The notes under the pieces are model-generated. The model was not told where the DNA came from. It saw only the letters and a list, made by a program, of their open reading frames with translations, and did not search any database. The position numbers and the translations under genes are program-made. Shown piece by piece: positions 20,079 through 31,163 of a DNA stretch of 64,000 nucleotides. The first letter of the stretch is position 1. Every line of letters begins with the position of its first letter. The stretch is from Aurelia coerulea (lineage: Eukaryota > Cnidaria > Scyphozoa > Semaeostomeae > Ulmaridae), in the NCBI GenBank assembly GCA_039566865.1, contig CM076954.1, positions 12,114,001-12,178,000 of the forward strand, given 5' to 3'.

Positions 20079-22070
20079 TGGAAAACAGTAGAATTCCGTA
20101 AAACTTGGGGTATGAAACTTGGGCCAGGTGAATTTTGACTTTTATTCTAGGGCCCTGAGTCTACCAGCCAGCATTTCACTGTTTTTGCGTTGGAATATTT
20201 TCTGAAGAAAAATACCCCGTTTTTTCTAAGATTCTACAAAAAACTTTCATAAAAAGGAATATAGCTCTATAAATTCTTAATTTACTCTGTATGTTACGAT
20301 TATTGTGGTAGATTTTTCCCGGTTTATGGGGTCATATTTTAAAATTTTGCCCTAGCTACGGGTCCTAACTCTTAATTCTCAAAGACACATATACCAGACC
20401 CCCTATAGGAGTTACCCCCTCGCCCTTTGCTTTCTAGCCCTCTCATCCCAAACAGAGGCTCTGAAATCACTTTCTGATTGTTCTTTCCAGCAATTGTTCT
20501 GGTTTGAAAAGTATTGACGTCAGATATGTGTCTGGAATGGAAGGGCAATTAGCGGTGTTGCCTTCCAATGAAGAAAGTACAAATAGAATTGTAATGTAAT
20601 GTTTAATGTGTTGTTGTTCAATTTCAATGACCTCTGAAAACAGAATAGCTTGTAAACATTAGGCCTCTCAATTCAAATCACCCATCATGTTCAGCCGAGG
20701 ATAGTTCGGAAGAGTGATAACACCCCTCAACTCGTTTCACGTTTTTAATCAGGCAAAGGGCGACGTGCAAATCGCTGGTTTCTTTATAAAACTGCCTTGT
20801 AAAATAGCAGAAAAGACAGCAGGTAAAAATAAAAAGTTATGGAGACTCCTAAAATAAGACTGCGGGAAATCACAAGAGTCGACAGGAGTCTGAAAAACTC
20901 CCATAGCTAAACTTTATTTCGATTTGGCCCAAGACCTGGCCCCTGTCTTCTTTGAAGGATTTTCTTCAGCTTCAATTTCTGCACATGTGGTTTCTGTCAA
21001 AAACAGAATGCACGCATTCGTTGCCGATCCCTTACTTCCAGTTATCGTCCAATATTTTACACCATTTTACTCTTCCTTCCCTCTTCTCATTTCATGAAGG
21101 CCTATTCTTTAATAAGAGACTTAGCCAATCTTATCTAGGTTTAGTGGCCATTTGCTGCCAAAAGCTGGTCGAGAGTATCGTAAATGTTAATCCTCTCAAG
21201 GAACAATTCAAGTACTATTTTAATCTAAAAACTATCAACAGTTTGAAAGCAATTTTCCATGCTGCACAACAATGTCAAAACCTTTTTCAGTATTCTGCGC
21301 GACAACTCAGATGGTAGTTGAAAACATAAAAGGGGATGTTACTCTTGAGAGAAGGGGGAGTCCCCGAGAAAGGGCTAAAAAGGCATCTAAAAATTAGAAA
21401 ATGTTGCAATTGTAGCACCCTGGAGCGCCAACCCTTCTCCTAATAACTCATATTTTGAGTTAGAAGCCCCTTAAATATAGCAAGGCTGTCAAAAGACAAC
21501 ATTTAGCAAATAAACTGGGGAAAATGGCCTTTGAAGGGTGGCAAATGTGCAATTTCCACTCGACCCCCCTCCAGCACCTAGAAAATCCCCGGACCTGAAT
21601 CCCTTGGGATTTTTAAAAAATCAGAAAACCCCTCAATGGGGTTTTGAAGGACACCCATTTTTTGACGTCATGAGCAGCGCGAGAACAATCGAATGACAAA
21701 GGACTTCGTGCTCAACACAAAGGGAAACAAAGGGCTTGGCAAGCCGAAAGTGGGGTGAGGAATTTGGCGAATAACCCCTCGACCAGAGTGTTGACTGGAA
21801 AAGGAGGACGTTTCGAGGAGGGACGGAATGTTGGGCGACGTTTTCACCTGCGGTTTGACTTCGTCCATGTTGCGGTTCTGCCAATCGAACTGTCTAGACC
21901 ATGAGAACGTTCGCGAGAGGGACAAAGGGAATGACGCCACATCCGACTGCAACGAATATGTATATAGATAGATTGATTTATATTACGTCATCAATAATTG
22001 GTTCCTGCGCATGCGTACTGACAAAAACCATGTTAGGCTTCATTTTTCGAAAAGCGAGCAACACCATATG
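20079..22070. other. No gene recognised
   Basis: About 2 kb with no convincing ORF, RNA gene or terminal repeat. Single TGACGTCA-type octamers occur near 20518 and 21664. The minus-strand open frame at 21633-21884 is rich in Pro/Ser and has no recognisable domain or neighbour, so it was not called as a gene. Confidence 0.5.
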
Positions 22071-22465
22071 ATGATAATAATAATAATAATATAATAATAA
22101 ATGATTTATTTACAACTTAACCCTATTCTACATGGGGGGGGGGGGGGCAAAAAAGGCCCCCCAACCATACTTCCCATAATTACTCTTAAACTAAGCATGA
22201 TAAAACACTGGAACTTGGGTGACTTTTAATCAAATTTAATATTGCATCAAATTAACAATAGTTCATTGTTATATAATTGGTCACGTGACTATGACATGCC
22301 CATATTCGGCAACAGGTCTCTCAGAAAATCAGTAAAACATGCATAACTTTTTTCGTACACATCTGATTTCAATGCAATTGGTACCAATCAGTTTGTCTTG
22401 AAGTTTACTTTCATTTGATATATAAATGTTTGTATTTTGCTGACATCAGCAAAATTTAAGATCTA

Positions 22466-22491
22466 TGACGTCATACTTATATATGACGTCA
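22466..22491. promoter_or_regulatory. Pair of CRE-like TGACGTCA sites in P1, 18 bp apart
   Basis: TGACGTCA occurs at 22466-22473 and 22484-22491, both within ATGACGTCAT. The sister element at 36253-37136 has the same octamers at 36592 and 36610, the identical 18-bp spacing, although the intervening bases differ. The octamer is the known CREB/ATF consensus; binding in this organism is inference. Confidence 0.55.
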
Positions 22492-22820
22492 TATTTATAA
22501 TAAACATATGAAATAATTAGTGTATTATGATGAAAATTGACTAATTAACAATTCAAGATCAATTTCATATCGTTTTTATTGCTAAAAACGTATTTAAAAT
22601 GCCAATAAAGCATCAACTAATTTGTTTAGGTGTCAACCATGACTTTGATTGACAGTTGTGATAACAATAGAATTCCAAAAATAGAATTTTTGACAGTTTT
22701 CATTAAGAACAATCAATATGTATCATATTTATAACTTTAAAGTTATTTATTGACTATTTTTGGTGGAAATTATGATGTTTTTAGGAGGAGAGCCAAAATC
22801 AGCAAATTTCCATTGTTTTT

Positions 22821-22837
22821 CCGTTGCCTAGCAACGG
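22821..22837. promoter_or_regulatory. X-box-like palindrome in P1
   Basis: CCGTTGCCTAGCAACGG has 7-bp complementary arms around CTA and resembles the RFX X-box (GTTGCC..GGCAAC type). In P3 the matching site is TGGTTGCCTAGCAACCA. The outer pairs changed on both sides together, keeping the symmetry. A CATGTGAC or CACGTGAC follows directly in both copies. Confidence 0.5.
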
Positions 22838-25800
22838 ATCATGTGACTAATTAGCATATGAATCTATTTTTAGAATCATAATTGCTTGGTAATCATGTGT
22901 ACCAAGTTGCGTTGCCATAGGCACCACGGTTGCTTAGAAAATCTGGGGGGCCTTTTTAGCCCCCCCCCCCATGAGAAAGTGGTGCTTGATTTACCCATGT
23001 AGAATAGGGTTAAAAAATACCCCAAATCTGCGATGTATATTTTACAAAGTCGACAGTTGCAGTCCAGTCCTTTCCAGCTCCTTAATTTTCGTTTGAATAC
23101 TGCAAGAATTTCTGATTTTTTCAAACTTTCTGGCAATGCATGCCAAAGCAGTGAGCCTAGAAATGATACAGATTCGATTCCGTATGTTGTTGTTCTGGCT
23201 TTTGGCAACTGCAGAGTATTCCCACTTCTTAGATTATAGTTGTCCGTTCTTTCAATAAAGATATCTTTCATGAAGCTTGGATTCAGGTTTTCCTTAGTTT
23301 TAAAAATTTCGACCAACAACAACTGCAGATATTTCTGATGAACAGACACAGAATTATTCCTTCCTAAAAGGGATTCAAAACAAGAGTGACTATCTTTGTA
23401 TGCGATCCGTAGAGCTCGTTCATGAATCTTATTTACTTTATTATTGATACGTCTGTCATGAAACATCCAAATTAGGGGACAGTAGCTGAACTGTGACATG
23501 ACAAACGTATTCGTCATCAGAACTATTTTATCTGTATCCATAAACTTTGATATCCGCGCTAGTGCATGAAGTTTCTGACTGGCCTTCTTACAGAGAGCAT
23601 CGAGGTGGGTTTTGAAACTAAGATCTTTATCGATGGTAACACCAAGAAGTTTTTCTTCAATGCTCTCCCTTATCAGAGAATTGCCAACTGTCACAGAGAC
23701 TTCATTTGTTTTGTCGCCAAATACTAGCAAGTGGCATTTGTCATCATTTAGCTTCATGTAGTTTTCATGGAACCATCCAGAGAGTTTTAAAGCATCCTGT
23801 TCTAGCCGATTCTGAATGTTTTCAAGCTGATTATCGCATACATAGATAGTCGTATCATCGGCATGATTACAAATATCTGTGTCCTTCAGTAGGATAAAAC
23901 AGGTCATTAATATAAATATTAAAGAGGAGGGGTCCTAAGACAGAGCCTTGAGGGACACCTAGTTTTGTCTCTTGCCATTCACTAAATGCTCCATTCACTT
24001 TTACCCTTTGTTTTCTACCAGTGAGATAGCTGTGGATAAAACGCAGCGCATTTTTGCTGAAGCCATATGCGTCAAGTTTTGCTAACAGGAGTTCATGGTC
24101 AAGGCAATCAAACGCTTTTGAGAGATCCATCAAAATTGCGCCAGCGTAACCTTTTTTGTCTAAAACCCTTTTACATTTCTCTATCAGATTTAGAAGTGCG
24201 TGCTGTGTATTATACCCCTTTCTAAATCCGCAAAGAAAATTTGACAAGAAACTTGTGACAAAAGTCATCATTTGCTCATACATAATTCTTTCAAATACCT
24301 TAGAAATAGGGGGAAGTACAGTAATAGGTCTGTACTTAGTTCTTCTTGCTTAATGTATCAGTGCTCTTAAAGAGAGCACTGACGTCGCCAGCCTTAAGTT
24401 CTTTAGGGAACTCTAACTTTACCAAGCAGCTGTTCAGATTTGATTGTAAAACTTCTGAAAAAATATCGGCATTTTCTTTTAATATTTTTGCTGGGATGCT
24501 CCCTTTGGGGGCTGCTTTTTTAAGATCAAGCTTGGTAAGCTGCAGATACATTTCACCTAATGTGACTTCCCTGAAGTCAAATTTTTGGTTGAATTTGAAA
24601 TTCTCCCGTATCGCGATGATACTGGGATGCGAAACGTATTTCTTAGTGGCAATATCAATAGGATCTTCAGTTTGCACAGGAGATCGGCTGTTTTCTTCTC
24701 GCAAAATTCCAAGAGAATCAGTGATATTTATGAAAAAGGTATTGAAAACCTCGGCTATTTCTAGTTCATTAGTAAGTATCTTACCGTCCTCATTGAGGGT
24801 AATGCTAGAATTTGCTTGCACCTTATCTGAAAAAAGGGGTTTCACGGTTTTCCAAAATTTCCGATTGTCTGAAATATCTTTTAAGTTCAAATTCTTATAA
24901 TATTCGAATTTTGACTTTCGAAGTAATTTGACACATTTATTTCTCTGTTTTTTGAAAGTATTTAAATTACTCTGAGTCCTTTCCTTGTTATATTTATTTC
25001 GCAATTGTGTGCGTAACATGATCGCTTTCCGCAAAGCTTTTGTCATAAAAGGACCATCGTTTGCCCTCACGTACTTTTTCTTAAGAGGGGCGTGCCTATT
25101 TAAAACAGTTTCGACTACAGATTCAAATGCACTGTAATCAAAATGGTTATTTTGGTGTGCACCTAGATTTTCTTTTAGGTCTTTTCTAAATGACTGAACA
25201 TCAAAGTTCCTATAGTCCCTATACATTACTATCTTAGGACCCCTCTTTATATAACCATCCTTTAATACTGTCATTATCATACTATGAAAATCCGACAATC
25301 CTGTTTCAATTGCAGTTGAATTTCGAAAAGATTTAATTTCTGTTGTCAACATAAGATCTATTGATCGAGGACTGTCAGATTTAAAAAATGTTGGTACTTT
25401 GATTAAATTTCTTAAACTATATGTATCCAGGAAGTTGCTGATATTTTCACATTTTTCTTCCGAATTGAAATCACCCATTATCAGAATGTTTTCATAATCT
25501 GTGCTATACTAATCCAGTGCTTTCCCAATTTCTGTCAAAAAATATTTTTCACACTGTTTTGGAGGGCGATAAATTCCAAAAATGAGCCATTTTTATGTTT
25601 GAAGAATGAAAACATTATGCAGGGGCTTTTGCTCCAACCGGAAGGAATACACCTACCTACCTATACATATAGATACCAAGGAATCAGGAATGTTGTAACA
25701 ATAGGCATTATTTGTGCACACAATCGAAACAATCAACTAAGCATCTAAGATATTCACAGGCAGTGTTAATGTATACAATCAAAACAATTCAGAGATATTT

Positions 25801-26105
25801 GGGCTAACAATCAAATTTGGCGTAGTTGCCAATTGATATTTCCCATTTAAGGCTAATTAACTACTTGCTCCAAACATTAATGGAGCTGCCAATTCATTAC
25901 GAGGCAATCTTCAAGATTTGACCTCTTTGACCTAGCACGCTGCCCTTACTGTTTGAAAAATCTTCAATATCAATAACTGTTGCCCAAGGAACCTACCAAC
26001 CCATACAACACAATCAAGAAACAAGTGTAGCACTGTTATAGAGGCAACTCTTGTCAGGATAAAGTAAAAATTTGTCACTATTGTCCGCTATCCTTTAGTT
26101 TCACT

Positions 26106-26448
26106 CGGGGAGGTGGGAACCATCTCAACATTGCAGGGGCACGGCATTTCAATAGCACTTTTTCGTAAGAAGGGTATTTAAATATACATCAGATTTTTGA
26201 CGGTCAAAATGCGATATATAGAAGAAATAGTGTAAATGCTAATAGATATCCGATTTCCTTCACAATGAAAGAAAGCGAGAAGTAAATATAACTAAATCAC
26301 GAAGTAAATAATAACAAAATTAAACAACTTTCTGTCCGCATTAGTCTTTAAAAGGGGCACTCCCTGAGACAAAAATTGCACCTTTTGGTTTGTTGCAAAA
26401 TCTTGGGGAGCACGTGCCCCCAGTGTCCCCCTGGTTCCCACGTCTCTG
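26106..26448. mobile_element. hAT-type MITE, array copy 1
   Basis: The left end CGGGGAGGTGGGAACC has drifted from CAGAGCGGTAGGAAGC seen in copy 2. The right end is GGTTCCCACGTCTCTG. The interior GGGGCACGGCATTTCAA and the CAAAATCTTGGGGAGCACG block match the insert in LINE A at 6110. Length is about 343 bp against 168 bp there, so the LINE A insert is an internally deleted relative. Confidence 0.75.
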
Positions 26449-27176
26449 GAGTCTCGCTTCATCAAATGTAATAGTTCTGATGCATATCCAGAAATCTGAT
26501 CTGCTTCATCAAGTGGGCCCGTTAGGCTACAGCCATTTCGATATAACCTAAATCATGCATTGCATTTGCAAATAAGTATCCTATTACTTTGAGGCAAGCT
26601 ATGTGCATGATCTCATTCTTCAAACATGGCTAATGGGGGCCTTTAATTATGTTTGAAGAATGAAAACATTATTATGTTTGAAGAATGAAAACATTATGCA
26701 GGGGCTTTTGCTCCAACCGGAAGGAATATACCTACCTACATAGGTACATAGGAATCAGGAATGTTGTAACAATTGGCATTATTTGTGCACATAATCGAAA
26801 CAATCAGCGAAGCATCTGGGATATTTATAGGCATTGTTGATGTATACAATCAAAACAATTCTGATATATTTGGGCCAACAATGAACTTTGGCGAAGTTGC
26901 CAATTCACATTTCCTCATTAAGACTAATTACTACTTGCTCCTATAACATTAATCCAGCTGCCAGCTCATTACAAAGCAATCTTCAAAATTTGACCTCTTT
27001 GACCTGGCACACTGCCCTTACTGTTTGAAATCTTCGATATGGATAACTGTTGCCAAGGGAACCAACAAACCCATATAATACTACCAAGAAACAAGTGTGG
27101 CACTGTTATAGTGGCAACTCTTGTCAGGATAGGTTAAAAAAATTGTCAATATTGTCGGCCATCCTTCTGTTTTACT

Positions 27177-27519
27177 CAGAGCGGTAGGAAGCATCTTAAA
27201 CTTGGAGGGGCACGGCAATTTAAAGGCACTTTTTTCGTAAGAATGGCACTGTCCTTTACAACAGATTTTTGACGGGAAAAATGTGATATATAGAAGAAAA
27301 TAGTATGAATGCTGATAGATATCCGATTTCCTTCACAATGAAACAAGGTGAGAAGTAAACATAACTAAATCACGAAGTAAATAGTAACGAAATTAAGCGA
27401 CTTTCTGTTCGCATTGTTCTTGAATAGAAGCACATCCTGAGACAAAATGGCACCTTTTGGTTTGTTGCAAAATCTTTGAGAGTACCTGCCCCCAGTGCCC
27501 CTCGGTTCCTACGTCTCTG
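27177..27519. mobile_element. hAT-type MITE, array copy 2
   Basis: The ends are CAGAGCGGTAGGAAGC and TCGGTTCCTACGTCTCTG. It is collinear with copies 1 and 3. The flanking octamers do not match one another, probably because the insertion is old. No ORF. Confidence 0.75.
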
Positions 27520-27733
27520 GGCTCTCGCTAGATCTGATGTAATAGTTCTGATGCATATCAAGAAATCTGGTATGCTTCATCAAGTGGGCTCGTCATTAGG
27601 CTACAGCCATTTCGATATATGCAATTGCAAATAGATATTCTATTGCTTTGAGGCAAGCTATATGCATAATCTTTATGTTTGAAGAATGAAAACATTATGC
27701 AGGGGCTTTTGCTCCAACCGGAAGGAATAGACC

Positions 27734-27774
27734 TAGACATATAGACATATAGACATATAGACATATAGACATAT
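27734..27774 (+). repeat. Microsatellite (AGACATAT)5
   Basis: Five perfect 8-bp units in array copy 3. Copies 1 and 2 have only CTACCTATACATATAG-type sequence at this point, so the expansion is private to the third unit. Confidence 0.9.
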
Positions 27775-28207
27775 AGGTACATAGGAATCAGGAATGTTGT
27801 AACAATGGGCATTATTTATGAAGATAATCGAAACAATCAGCGAAGCATTTGAGATATTTATTGGCATTTTTAATGTGTACAAAGAAAACAATTCAGAGAT
27901 CTTTTGGGCTAACAATCAAATTTGGCGTAGTTGCCAACTGACATTTCCTCGTTAGGGCTAATTACTTCTTGCTCCTAACATTAATCGAGCTGCCAACTCT
28001 TTACAAGGCACTTTTCAAAATTTGACCTCTTTGACCTGGCACACTGCCCTTACTGTTTGAAATCTTCGATATAGATAGCTGTTGCCAAGGGAACCAACAA
28101 ACCCATATAATACTATCAAGAAACAAGTGTGGCACTGTTATAGTGGCAGCTCTTGTCAGGATAAAGTAAACAATTTGTCAATATCGTCGGCTATCCTTAG
28201 TTTCACT

Positions 28208-28553
28208 CAGAGCAGTAGGAAGCATCTTAAACTTGGAGGGGCACGGCATTTCAGTGGCACTTTTTTTCGTAAGAGAGGCACTTTAATATACACTAGATTT
28301 TTGAAGGTAAGAATGTGATATGTAGAAGAAAATAGTGTGAATGCTGATAGATATCCGATTTCCTTCGCAATGAAACAAAATGAGAAGTAAACATAACCAA
28401 ATCAAGAAGTAAATAATAACATAATTAAACTACTTTCTGTCCGCATTAGTCTTTAAAAGGGGCACATCCTGAGACAAAAATTACACCTTTTGGTTTGTTG
28501 CAAAATCTTGGGGAGCACGTGCCCCCTGTGTCCCACTAGTTTCTACGTCTCTG
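28208..28553. mobile_element. hAT-type MITE, array copy 3
   Basis: The ends are CAGAGCAGTAGGAAGC and AGTTTCTACGTCTCTG. It has the same interior as the other two array copies with scattered substitutions. Its equal position in all units shows it was amplified with the array. Confidence 0.75.
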
Positions 28554-28756
28554 GACTCTCGCTACATCTAATGTAATAGATCTGATGCATATAACGAAAT
28601 CTGATCTGCTTCATCAAGTGGGCTCGTTATTAGGCTACATCCATTTCGATATGAACTAAATCATGCATTGCAATTGCAAATAGATATTCTATTACTTTGA
28701 GGCAAGCTATGTGCATGATCTCATTCTTCAAACATGGCTAATGGGGGCCTTTAATT

Positions 28757-29504
28757 TCTGATGTAGCAGATCTCTTTATGTATATTTAGCATTTTTTACC
28801 ATTTTTCAAAGCAAATTATAATCAATTTTATCAGCAAAATTATTAGTGTTACGAAGCAAAAGTTCCAAGATAAGAATTACAAGGATATAATCCTTCTATG
28901 TTTCAAATCTCATATCAATATGTTTTATTGATTTGGAGATATAAAGCGACAAAGTCCATGTATGTGGTTTTACATCCAAATTAGCAACATTTGTTGAGGT
29001 CAACACTTAATCGCGGGACATAAACAAAAAAAATACGTCATCTTGTTTGCCTTCTTATCGTGTTTGTTACTTGTGCCAAGTTTCAAGTCTCTAGCAGTTT
29101 TATGGTTCTGAGAAACATAAGATCCTTTTGGATGATTACAAAGTCCGTCCTGAGCTAAGCAAGCATAAGAAAGTCTGAAAATTGATTTCTTCACAACTCC
29201 AAATGATCGTTGATGCTGTTTTTAGCTACAGTCAGAGAGATGAGTGTTGCTGCTAAAGTCACCTTCAATAGAAAATCAAGCGCCTTGTATGTCTCAAATT
29301 AGATGTCATGTGAGATTTACGATAATGCAAAATTAGTTATGTTTATGCAGAACCCTGCAGAACGTTTCTATTCGCGGGCATCTATAGTTTGAGATGCCTT
29401 CCCCAGTCAATGGGGCCATTGTTTGCTGGGATTCTGCACCTTTCCTCTCAACTTCACCCGCGACGTTTGCATCCGTAGCTGTGTAGGAGGACGGTCCTTC
29501 TACC
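28757..29504. other. No gene recognised
   Basis: AT-rich sequence between the tandem array and the next DNA transposon. Open frames are short and lack any recognisable domain. The right end (TACCGTCGGTGA) is the pre-insertion target of the element at 29513. Confidence 0.5.
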
Positions 29505-29710
29505 GTCGGTGACGAGGGGTGTATCACTCCAAAAATCCTCGTACACCCTGCCAAAAATCCACAAAAGTCCATTAAAATCCTTTCAAAAATCCAGAGATCC
29601 ACACAAAATCTAAAAAATCCGAAAATCCGGCCAGGCCTAGGAAAATCCAATAAATCCGGTACCAGATCAAAGAAATAGGGCCAAACTCTGCAAAAAAAAT
29701 CAGCGTTGAA

Positions 29711-29860
29711 TCACGTAAAGAACTGAAATTTCGGACTAAAATCTCTTGGATCAAGGAAAGACACCATAGGAAGATCAGATGGATGATATGATGGTGGATT
29801 TAGAGAGGTGAATGCGGAGGAGACGTTCTGTTGTTGCTGCTGCTGCTGGCTGACAGCCAT
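29711..29860 (-). CDS. Small polyQ-containing ORF inside the 29.5-kb transposon
   Basis: 49 codons plus stop on the minus strand: MAVSQQQQQQQN followed by a Ser/Pro/Phe-rich tail with LDPRDFSPKFQ. The glutamines use mixed CAG/CAA codons. It could be a first exon of an element gene or chance. No matching downstream exon or family is recognised, and the frame is also open upstream of the Met. Confidence 0.25.
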   Translation of the reverse strand: MAVSQQQQQQQNVSSAFTSLNPPSYHPSDLPMVSFLDPRDFSPKFQFFT

Positions 29861-30082
29861 CTTTGGTAACACGAGTTTTCGTTCTAGTCCTTTTATTTTG
29901 CGCACCAGCATTCTTTGACGGAAAGAAACGTGAGATGAGAAGTGGAAACGTGCAATGTGCATTGGACCTAGCAATAAACTCTGACTCAATCGTGAATGGA
30001 ACCTGTGCTTAAAAATATCACTCGATCCAGACTCTTTTTGGGATAGCTAAAAAATTTACCAAGAGATAAATGATTCAATTAA

Positions 30083-30665
30083 CTATATTCTACATGGGTT
30101 AATGAAGCACCACTTTCACATGGGGAGGGGGGCCAAAATCCCCCTCAGATTGCTCTTAATGAAAACTGCCAAAAATTCTATTTTTTAGAATCCTATTGAT
30201 ACAAAAACTGCCAATCAAAGTCATGCTTGACACCCAAACAAATTTGCTAATGCCTTATTGACAATTAAGTCAATTTTAGCGAAAAAACTATATGAAATTG
30301 ATCTTGAATCGTTCATTGGTCAATTTTGATCATAATGCACTAATTATTTCATATGTTGATCATAAATATGACGCTATCATAAGTATGACGTGAAACATCT
30401 TAAATTTTGCTGATTTCAGCAAAACATAAAAGTTTATATATCAAATAAAAGAAGACTTCAAGATGAATTGATTGGTATCAATTTCATTGAAATCAGATTG
30501 GTGCAAGAAATGTTATGTATATTTTAGGGATTTTCTGAGAGACCTGTTGCTAAATATGGGCATGTCATAGACCAATTATATAACAATGACTTATTTCTAA
30601 TTTGATACAATGTTAAATTCTATGAAAAGTCACAAAAGTGCCAGTCTTTTGTCGTGCTTAGTTTA
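30083..30665. mobile_element. piggyBac-type MITE P2, reversed and internally deleted
   Basis: TTAA at 30079-30082 precedes CTATATTCTACATGGG, the counterpart of the P1 right end read in reverse. The sequence then follows P1 backwards (ATGAAAACTGCCAAAAATTC, then two TGACG half sites at about 30369 and 30386) up to the segment matching P1 near 22190. About 230 bp holding the X-box-like palindrome are missing, and the far terminus cannot be found. A decayed copy. Confidence 0.7.
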
Positions 30666-31163
30666 AGACAGCAATTGGAGGAAGTTCGGCTGGGGAAGGT
30701 TCAGCTGTCAGATGGTCTGCGTCAAATTAATTCAAACACCATCACTTTCTGAAGAATTGCGAATAAAGGTGGACTGCGTTTTTTAACAACCTCTATCATT
30801 GTTATGCTTTCTATAGTTGTTCCATTGAGTTATCCTTTTAAGTCTTAAGGGCACTGCTATAGGACTGATATTTTAATAAGTTCGTATCTGAGAACTGCAT
30901 GGATCAATGAAAATGTGTTGATTAGCATTTGGCGATAATCAGAACAGTCAAGCAATTGGACTTATTATGAAGCTAACTGCCATTTCTATAGAGTTTTGAC
31001 GGAGGGAAGAGTCCTGGCAGAAATATCCAAAATCCGAAAAAATCCGAAAAATCCGCTTAAAAATCTGGAAAAATCCGCAGATCCGGACCCAAAATCGAAG
31101 GATTTTTAAATCCGAAAAAATCCCGTACGCCTGTTTGTGGAATGATACGCCCTCGGTCGGTGA

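Larger units (their letters stand above)
22121..23009. mobile_element. piggyBac-type MITE P1, TTAA duplication
   Basis: Flanked by TTAA on both sides (22117-22120, 23010-23013). Termini CCCTATTCTACATGGG and CCCATGTAGAATAGGG are perfect inverts, followed by long G/C runs. A CCY start with TTAA duplication is the piggyBac signature. The 889-bp interior has no ORF but contains a CACGTG E-box, two TGACGTCA octamers and the palindrome CCGTTGCCTAGCAACGG. It sits in the 3' UTR of LINE D. Relatives: 30083-30665 (deleted) and 36253-37136. Confidence 0.9.
22072..25594 (-). pseudogene. LINE copy D (DLSKAFDCL family), ORF2 with frameshifts
   Basis: Minus strand. The endonuclease is truncated 5' at 25594, within WLIFGIYRPPKQ. 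MGDFNSEE, LSDFHSMIM and the post-endonuclease linker follow to 24336. [47 protein letters not shown] (24283-23867), then [14 protein letters not shown] and the C-terminal region to CNCRLCK at about 23045. Frames break near 24345 (an apparent 4-bp insertion) and near 23890. The 3' UTR is split by a piggyBac-type element (22121-23009). The ATT-rich microsatellite tail lies at 22072-22105. The 5' truncation coincides with the start of the tandem array. Confidence 0.85.
25595..28756 (+). repeat. Three-copy tandem array of a ~1.0-1.08 kb unit
   Basis: Units begin ATGTTTGAAGAATGAAAACA at 25595, 26674 and 27675. Units 1 and 3 end TCATTCTTCAAACAT plus GGCTAATGGGGGCC, so each unit carries 15-bp inverted ends. 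Unit 2 lacks this right end. A 25-bp partial start is duplicated at 26649-26673. Copies look 85-90 percent alike and share internal blocks such as GCAGGGGCTTTTGCTCC and TTTGACCTCTTTGACC. Each holds one hAT-type MITE at the same place, so the MITE inserted before amplification. No ORF is shared by all three. Confidence 0.85.
29513..31155. mobile_element. 1.64-kb DNA transposon, AAAATCC-rich ends, 8-bp duplication GTCGGTGA
   Basis: GTCGGTGA flanks both sides exactly (29505-29512, 31156-31163). The termini CGAGGGGTGTATCACTCC and GGAATGATACGCCCTCG are imperfect inverts. Both subterminal zones consist of repeated AAAAATCC or AATCCGAAAA words on the same strand. A truncated piggyBac-type copy (30083-30665) is nested inside. 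One 49-codon frame with a glutamine run (29711-29860, minus) is the only coding-like piece. The 145-bp element at 45048-45192 looks like a miniature relative. Superfamily unknown; an 8-bp duplication is compatible with hAT. Confidence 0.75.

Noticed and set aside
21633..21952. Two overlapping minus-strand frames with a Ser/Pro/Phe-rich composition.
   Set aside because: No domain, start context or splice site supports a gene.
25595..28756. CRISPR-like array.
   Set aside because: Units are about 1 kb with inverted ends and no spacer structure; the DNA is eukaryotic.
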